DNA of 23,012 bases from Gloeopeniophorella convolvens. Taxonomy: Eukaryota; Basidiomycota; Agaricomycetes; Russulales. The notes under the pieces were generated by a model. The model was not told the DNA's origin and did not search any database. It worked only from the letters and a program-made list of their open reading frames with translations. Of this stretch, positions 17,216 through 23,012 are shown in pieces. Each line of letters opens with the position of its first letter. Positions within the stretch are counted from its first letter, which is position 1. Location of the stretch: contig WTXD01000166.1 of assembly GCA_022496205.1 (NCBI GenBank), forward strand, positions 1 through 23,012. Reading direction: 5' to 3'. Both the position numbers and the translations under genes were made by a program.

Positions 17216-19620
17216 AGACCACTGGCAGGTTCCTTGTATCACGTGATCCGTGTCCATCACGATTCCCCCGCGTAACTTCGTTGCCACTGCTCTCCTTACT
17301 GTACGCATTGTATTAGTAGCGCCACTAGGTTACGCTTACGGAACAGGCAGATGTTTCAACATCGGAAAAATACAGGCTATCGTACCCACAGATGCAAAGT
17401 CCGCCGCGGGCTCCCACCGGGCTCGCATGCGCGCCGAAGGACGTCGTTAGGCACTTGCTACGATACTTATGTACCTTGGGATGCCCGCTCGCTGTCGCCG
17501 TTTCTATGGCGCCAGCGTAAAGTCAGCAACCGGTCTCCTGGCAGCCAGTAGCGGGCCCGTGGGGCGCACGCGAACGCCTCAGACCCGGACGGTCGTTAAA
17601 CGTTAAACACTCACCGTCATCCAGTTATTCCACTACCAGTCCACGCGAAAAACGTGGGGCTGCTAGGGTCCTAAGCCTATCTAGGTGCGACCGATCCACA
17701 TATTGTCCCAGAGACGGACCCAGAAAGCATGCCCATCGCCTCATCGATGCGCCCGTGGAAGTTCGTCGGCCTAGGAGAGGCCGTGGTAACGCAATATTTG
17801 GACCGAGAAAGGGGAGGGGCGCGAAGCGCTGAATGGGGGTCTAAGAGTCCAGAGACTGAACTTGGGTCGGCATCCGAGGTTGCGTCAAGCAGACGCGCAG
17901 ATCATGATGGGACTGTTCTAGAACGTCGAGGAGGTGCAAGGTGTATGATTGGAGCTGATACGTAGGAAGGTAGGATTGCCGGGAGGTGTGCTATTTGGGG
18001 GGTTGACAGTGCGTGATGGGCCCTGAAGAACATCTGGGCGAGCGTGAATACTACAGACAGGGCGAGACAAAGTTGATCGAGGTAAGGCGCCTGCAGGCCG
18101 CGACACCAGGTCCAAACAGGAAAGTCCGACCCGAGGCTTCATATCCTGCATTTTGGGCAGATGCAGGGGAAGACGTACGAGTTGGGACTCGCCGGCAGCA
18201 GAAACCGCGTTGTTGGGATGTCGTCCCCCTGTCACCACTCCCTGTAGTCGGGACATGAACCCGATGAACCCATTGATCAGTCCGCTCGCACTGGGTTATT
18301 TCCAGATGCGCACTTTGAGCGCAACGCACTGCTACTCTGCAGCGGCCTGGCAGCGGACTAGGCACGGCACACGTGAAATAAGCGCTCGTCAGGCAGTGTG
18401 CACAGCCTACAGGGCCAGCAGCCAAGCGCACCACGGTAAATTGGGACGATGCCTTCCCGACGTCCTGTATATCTTGTTGACACGGCGCCACCCTCCGGCC
18501 GTCGATCACCTCCGTCCGCCTGTCCTCGGAGACAAACGTCAGAGCATGCCAGGGACCAGACGAGACCAGTTCGCGCGGCGCCGCGCGGGGCTTCGACGGC
18601 TAGATCAGCATCAAACCAACTACGCAGAAAAGGGATGCTCACGCAAACCCGCCACGCAGAAACAGGGTGCGGCGAATCCGACGCATCGTAGTTCCCCCGA
18701 GCCGTCCGCATCTGAGTGCTCGATTTGGACCAGTGCAAAACCAAAGAAAGGCCAGAAATATACCAGGGAGGGCTTTGGACGTGTCCTGATCTCCGATGAT
18801 TAATATCCCGCTCTTGATTGATGCCGTTACGATCCAACGTCCCAGTGTGCGCAAATATGGACACATCTTTTCCGCTGGCGCCGAGAATTATGATATTCGC
18901 GTGCCGTGGACCATCGGCTGGTCAAGGCGTCTGGGACGCACTAGCAGTGGCAGATGATAATGCGATGCCCGAAGCGGGAGTTCACTGGTCATGTGGGGTC
19001 GTTGATGGAGTAAGACGTCGCGAGGGGTGTAAGCCAAGGAACGATCGCGGTGGAGGCCAGGGGCCTCGAGTAAGGCCGCGGGAACGGAGGATGTCGAGGG
19101 CTTCTGATACGGAGTATAGCCAGCACAGGCGCTTTGGTTTTAGTGGCGCGTGGTAATTCTAGATACCTGGATTATCCATGTGGCCCGACTCGTGTTGGGG
19201 GACGGGCGGTTATTCGCAGCGAAGCGTCGGCCGCCGTGCGATGCGCCTGAGCACGATGGACCTCTGGAATAGTCGGTGGAAGACTTTCGCGAGTTTGGTC
19301 GGACCTAGCGCGAGTAGCATAGACGGTCCTGGGTCCCGCATGGGGCCTGAGCTAGCCAGCCTAGGGTCTTAGCCTCGCGGCATCTGAGGGACAAACGGGA
19401 GAAAGGAAATTCGGGAAAAGCTTACCCACAAGCACCTTACATCAAATGGTCTACGCTTTCGCCAAGGTGATCCCGCCGGACTATGCTTAGGCTGGCTGAC
19501 GGGGACGTCTGCCGCGCTGGCAGGCCAGCCTGATGCGAACGGTTTGCCCAAGTCAGCACAAGCCGGCGCACTCTGGCAGGAAGCAAGAAATCATTTTGAG
19601 GTCTATTTGATAACAGAGAT
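17216..19620. other. Stretch without a convincing gene
   Basis: Many long frames overlap: 18153-18803 (+, 216 codons), 18864-18358 (-, 168 codons, ATG start), 18509-18051 (-, 152) and 18818-19156 (+, 112). Overlap on both strands in GC-rich sequence, Arg/Ser/Pro-rich translations and the absence of any motif argue that most are chance. The plus frame at 18449-18691 (80 codons, ATG) reads most like a basic, disordered protein. No splice pattern that would join them persuasively was found. I saw no tRNA box-A/box-B pair and no inverted-repeat element. Confidence 0.4.
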
Positions 19621-22600
19621 GAGATGGAAACGTACCCTCAGCTTCCTAGATTAAGAGGTGGCGAGCACGCCGCCCCTGGGTCGTCGACGTCCGTGACAAC
19701 GCGGCGCAACGCCCCAAGCCCACGCTTGGCGCAGGCCGGCACTTCCGGCCCGTGGTCGTGCCAGCAGGCGTGCAGCGTCGTCGTCGTCGGTCGGCAATAT
19801 CCCCCTCCCACATTATTGAAGACGACACTCAGAGACAAAGACTCAGGAGATACGAGAGAATATAGTGTGTTTTCTAGTGCGTGCTACTTAGCGGCTGGCC
19901 GCTCGAAAGGTCCCTGACACACGGCCGGCTCGTCCCATACACACCACCCCAGCGCAAATGCTCCAGCAACATGAGGGCTTCATGAGCTGCCACTAAGTAC
20001 TTGCCGCTCTCATCTACCCCTCATTGGCGTTCTCTACGCCGATAGTAGAGGGACGCTACATGGACATGACTGTGGGGAACGACTCGCACTCCCACCGAGC
20101 CGCCGCCACGCGCGGTCCCGAGAAGCCAGCAACCACCAGTGCCGCCAACGACCCCAAATTAATGTGAGAGGCACAGCACAGCGTCGCGGGGCCTCCGCGC
20201 GCACGCGCGGTCCCGCGACAGCCCGACACAATGCCACTAGCACGACACCAGTGCACCCGCACCGCCCCAGCAGCAAACCCCGGTAGTTTCCCGTCGCAGC
20301 ACCGCACACCCAGATATCCTCACCCAGACACTCCACAATATGACCGCATTCAATATGCACGACTGAATATTACATTGTGAACGCGCGAAACGGGGACGCG
20401 GCACGGGCTCTGCTGGAATGTCCTGTGCGGCTGCCGTGGCTGTGCGCCGCGTGCTACTGGCACTGGCACCTTCCTCCGCCGACGGCGCAGCCACGCTGGG
20501 CCCCGCCGCGCGGTCCTTGGTTTCAGCCGGCAGCTCAGTCGGCGTGCTGGCACACGGAACGGCGCGGTCCGCGGGCGCAGGGAGCAGATGCGGGGCCTGG
20601 GACATCCTAGGACACCGACACCGTGGTCCCACGCGGGGAGATCAGGAAGTGCGAAGCGCTGCCTAAAGCAGCTCTCTGTCCGAGCGGGACCAGGCCGGGG
20701 ACCGCGAGGCGCACCATGGGGCGCGATGAGTAATGCGTCTTCGGGCGCGCGCGGACGCACCGCGGCGCTGTGTCTACGTATCGCATACACATCTTGTCCC
20801 TCCGAGACGAGCTTCTGGAACGCTGGGGAAGAAGGCACATGAGTCAGGGGAAGGAAAGAAAAGAATTGGTGTGGTATATTGCGCAGCTGGCAGGGCGCAA
20901 GATGCGTCAGATGGAAGTATGTGTGGATGCGCTGTGGGGCTTGGTAGTTTCGGGTGTGCCGCGGCCGGGCCAAGGACGCGCGCCGCACAGAGAACAAAGA
21001 AAGGACCTGTCATCCGACTCGGACGCCCGCACCTGAGACGAGGAGAGATGTCGAAGTGCAGCGAGACATCCTCGCCCAGCCTGGTCTTCGCCCGAGCTGC
21101 CCACTGGACGGGCGCTTAACTGCGAAGTAGTTAGCCTTGCATTCGACGATCATCCCCCTTTGTTCGGCCGAGCGCCGAGCTCCACGGCAGCGTCACCGAC
21201 GCCCGCAGCACCGCAGCAGCCGTGCATGATGCCCGGACCCGAGCAGCTCGCTGGACACGAGCGAGAAGAGATAAGCGCCCACTGCAGTGGGCACCGCAAC
21301 ACACAGCCAGCACGAACGATAGCAACGAGAGCAGACTAGACCAAGAGGCGCAGCATTGTCTTATTCTCGCGCGACGCTGATCTGGCTAGGCAGCAGGCGC
21401 GCGCCTAGGGACACGCACGAGAGCGATCGGACGCTGCACTGCAGATCGGCCATGGACGTTCTCGACGCCGCGCGCGCCTAACCTGCTACGCCTCGCACCA
21501 AGGCCAGCTCCAGTAAGGGCGTGTCTGCGGAGCTCGCGGGAGGTGCGTACGTGAGCAGAATTAATCTGGAGCGGTGAATGGGCGTCTTGTGCTCGATTAC
21601 TTACACCCGGTGCAGTTTGCAGCTGCCACTCTGCTCTGACTCGACGCAGTGCGCGCGCACCGACCCTGCCCGACCTAGATCCGTGAGCGAGCACTCGAGA
21701 GCACTTCTGATTTTCCAGACGCACGCACCGGGCGCGCGAATGCACCTAGATGGACTTGAGCGAAGACACGTGAGTCGTCGAAATCTGTGGCGTCCTGCGT
21801 TTCGCGATTCAATTCAAAGTGTCCCCCGTCTTCGTTTCGGGGACCACCTGCCTGTATTAGGCCCGCGCCCGTGCGGGGATCCGATCTCCCACACGCGTAC
21901 GCCGCCCTGGGGGCGCGTATGCATGCAAATAAGCTCGCACCGGCACGTATCTGGGGCGGCGTGCGGCCGAGGGCAGCGCGCCTGTGGCGGCAGCTCGAGG
22001 AGAAGGCCCCAGCTTCGAGCGCAATCGATCCAGCAGCAACCCAGTAAAGTTCAGCGTTAGATCCGGGCACGCACGCGCGTGCCTTGCGACATGTAGCCTT
22101 CTTGCGAACCAGCCCCAGTGCTATTTTCTTCTTTTTTTCTAGTTACCACCCTGCGCAGGAAGATCCGGGAAGACAATCGCATGGTTTATGACAGGCGCAG
22201 CCTAGGATTCAATCGATGGAGAGCCCAGCTTGCGAGAGCTCAACCCGCGGTGATCATCAGCGATAACCTCCGCTCCACCCAGAAAATTTGCGTGAATGCC
22301 GTTGAATGATGTTGTCCGAGTCGCACTGGTCCCCGTCGCGCTGGCAATCGCCACCGAGCGACCGCGCAAAGCGCGACCAAACACCGGGAGGCGCGGGCCG
22401 TTGGGCCGTCGCCCGCATTTGGGGATGACGCTCCCGCATAAGGCAACCATCATTTACAACTGGTCATCCGCCGATTTGCTCGCTCTGAGTGGATTTCTCC
22501 AATTACTCGTATATATTTCGTCTGCGGCATTAGAACTACTACGTCCCCGAGAGTGATGCTATTGGTATGTATGCTGGTGTTTATGTCATTGGTGTTGTGT

Positions 22601-23012
22601 TATTGCGATATATGTCCGTAGCCAGAGCCCAAAAAAAAAAAAGAAAGAGCCGTGAAAGCCGTAGAAGAAGAAAGTGCGTCGGGCAAGACGCGGTCTATGA
22701 GGCTTGGACGGGACTACTCGTGAGTAATACGTATGCAAGTGCGTCAAGATAGCAGGCGACAGCGACGTGACGGGGACGGGTGGGGCGTCCGTCATAACCA
22801 TAGATAAGCGAATACTTAGCGAATAGAAAGAAAAGAGGGCGACGGGCGCAGAGCGTCCGTAATGCGCGGCAGCGCGCAGCAAGAAATTGATAATGAGAGC
22901 GCCATGATGATGATGGGGGTACGGGCCGGGGCGTGGATGCGTGACGTGCGGGGATGATTGATGAAGTGGACGAGGTCTGAGATTATGATGGCAAGGGACG
23001 AGCGGCGAGGCG
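19621..23012. other. GC-rich stretch without a convincing gene
   Basis: The minus strand has open frames at 20997-20350 (215 codons) and 20632-20237 (131 codons). The latter contains an Ala/Pro/Thr/Glu-rich part like a disordered protein region (TPTELPAETKDRAAGPSVAA), but it cannot be tied to a domain. The plus frame at 20770-21036 has a helical, protein-like start (YRIHILSLRDELLERWGRR) after a GTG. A GTC trinucleotide run lies at 19776-19789, an A12 run at 22631-22642 and an ATG/GAT repeat near 22903-22915. Any gene here is beyond what the sequence alone can show me. Confidence 0.4.

Noticed and set aside
16850..17308. 152-codon minus-strand frame inside the second GT8 gene
   Set aside because: It is the antisense shadow of the GT8 exon and matches the similar shadow in copy 1.
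18153..18864. Long overlapping frames on both strands (216 and 168 codons)
   Set aside because: They conflict with each other and show no domain, codon pattern or introns; listed only as part of a gene-poor stretch.
20350..20997. 215-codon minus-strand frame as a retrotransposon gag or disordered protein
   Set aside because: It is Pro/Arg-rich without zinc knuckle, protease or polymerase motifs nearby, and no long terminal repeats were seen.
22631..22642. A12 run as the poly(A) tail of a retroposed gene
   Set aside because: No target duplication around it and no recognisable coding sequence upstream.

Overview
The window looks like nuclear DNA of a filamentous fungus, most likely an agaricomycete (Polyporales-like). 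Reading frames are broken by short introns of about 45-66 bases with GTNNGT donors, CTNAC-like branch points and YAG acceptors. Coding exons are GC-rich, there is no operon spacing, and the clearest proteins are a type-II membrane GT8 glycosyltransferase pair and a protein with features I recall from Polyporales. All gene models were built by hand from splice phase and open frames; none has transcript support.

Layout, left to right. Positions 261-550 hold a 290-bp CACTA-type inverted-repeat element, followed by 1.5 kb with no convincing gene. On the minus strand lie: an orphan gene (2994-2078) with three phase-1 introns, two of them apparently GC-AG, and an in-frame TAG that a possible fourth intron would remove; two paralogous membrane-anchored proteins (4377-3376 and 5692-5110) sharing an unrecognised domain of about 85 residues; a 53-residue membrane peptide (7961-7800) whose membrane segment contains a perfect 42-bp tandem duplication; a membrane protein at 10378-9908 that may be the end of a longer five-exon gene starting near 11026; and a 151-residue single-pass protein (11902-11388).

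The best-supported genes are on the plus strand: two tandem GT8 (glycogenin-like) glycosyltransferases at 12904-14038 and 16053-17215. Both are type-II membrane proteins with one phase-2 intron at the same position and about 85% identity (hand count). The 2-kb spacer between them contains a 690-bp inverted-repeat element flanked by TA, consistent with a Tc1/mariner-type MITE. From 17216 to the end I find only overlapping open frames in GC-rich DNA and no gene I would defend.

Functionally, the GT8 pair probably acts in the Golgi or secretory pathway, transferring a sugar from a nucleotide sugar. The minus-strand genes look like a lineage-specific set of short membrane-anchored orphans. Nothing in the sequence ties them to the GT8 pair except proximity.
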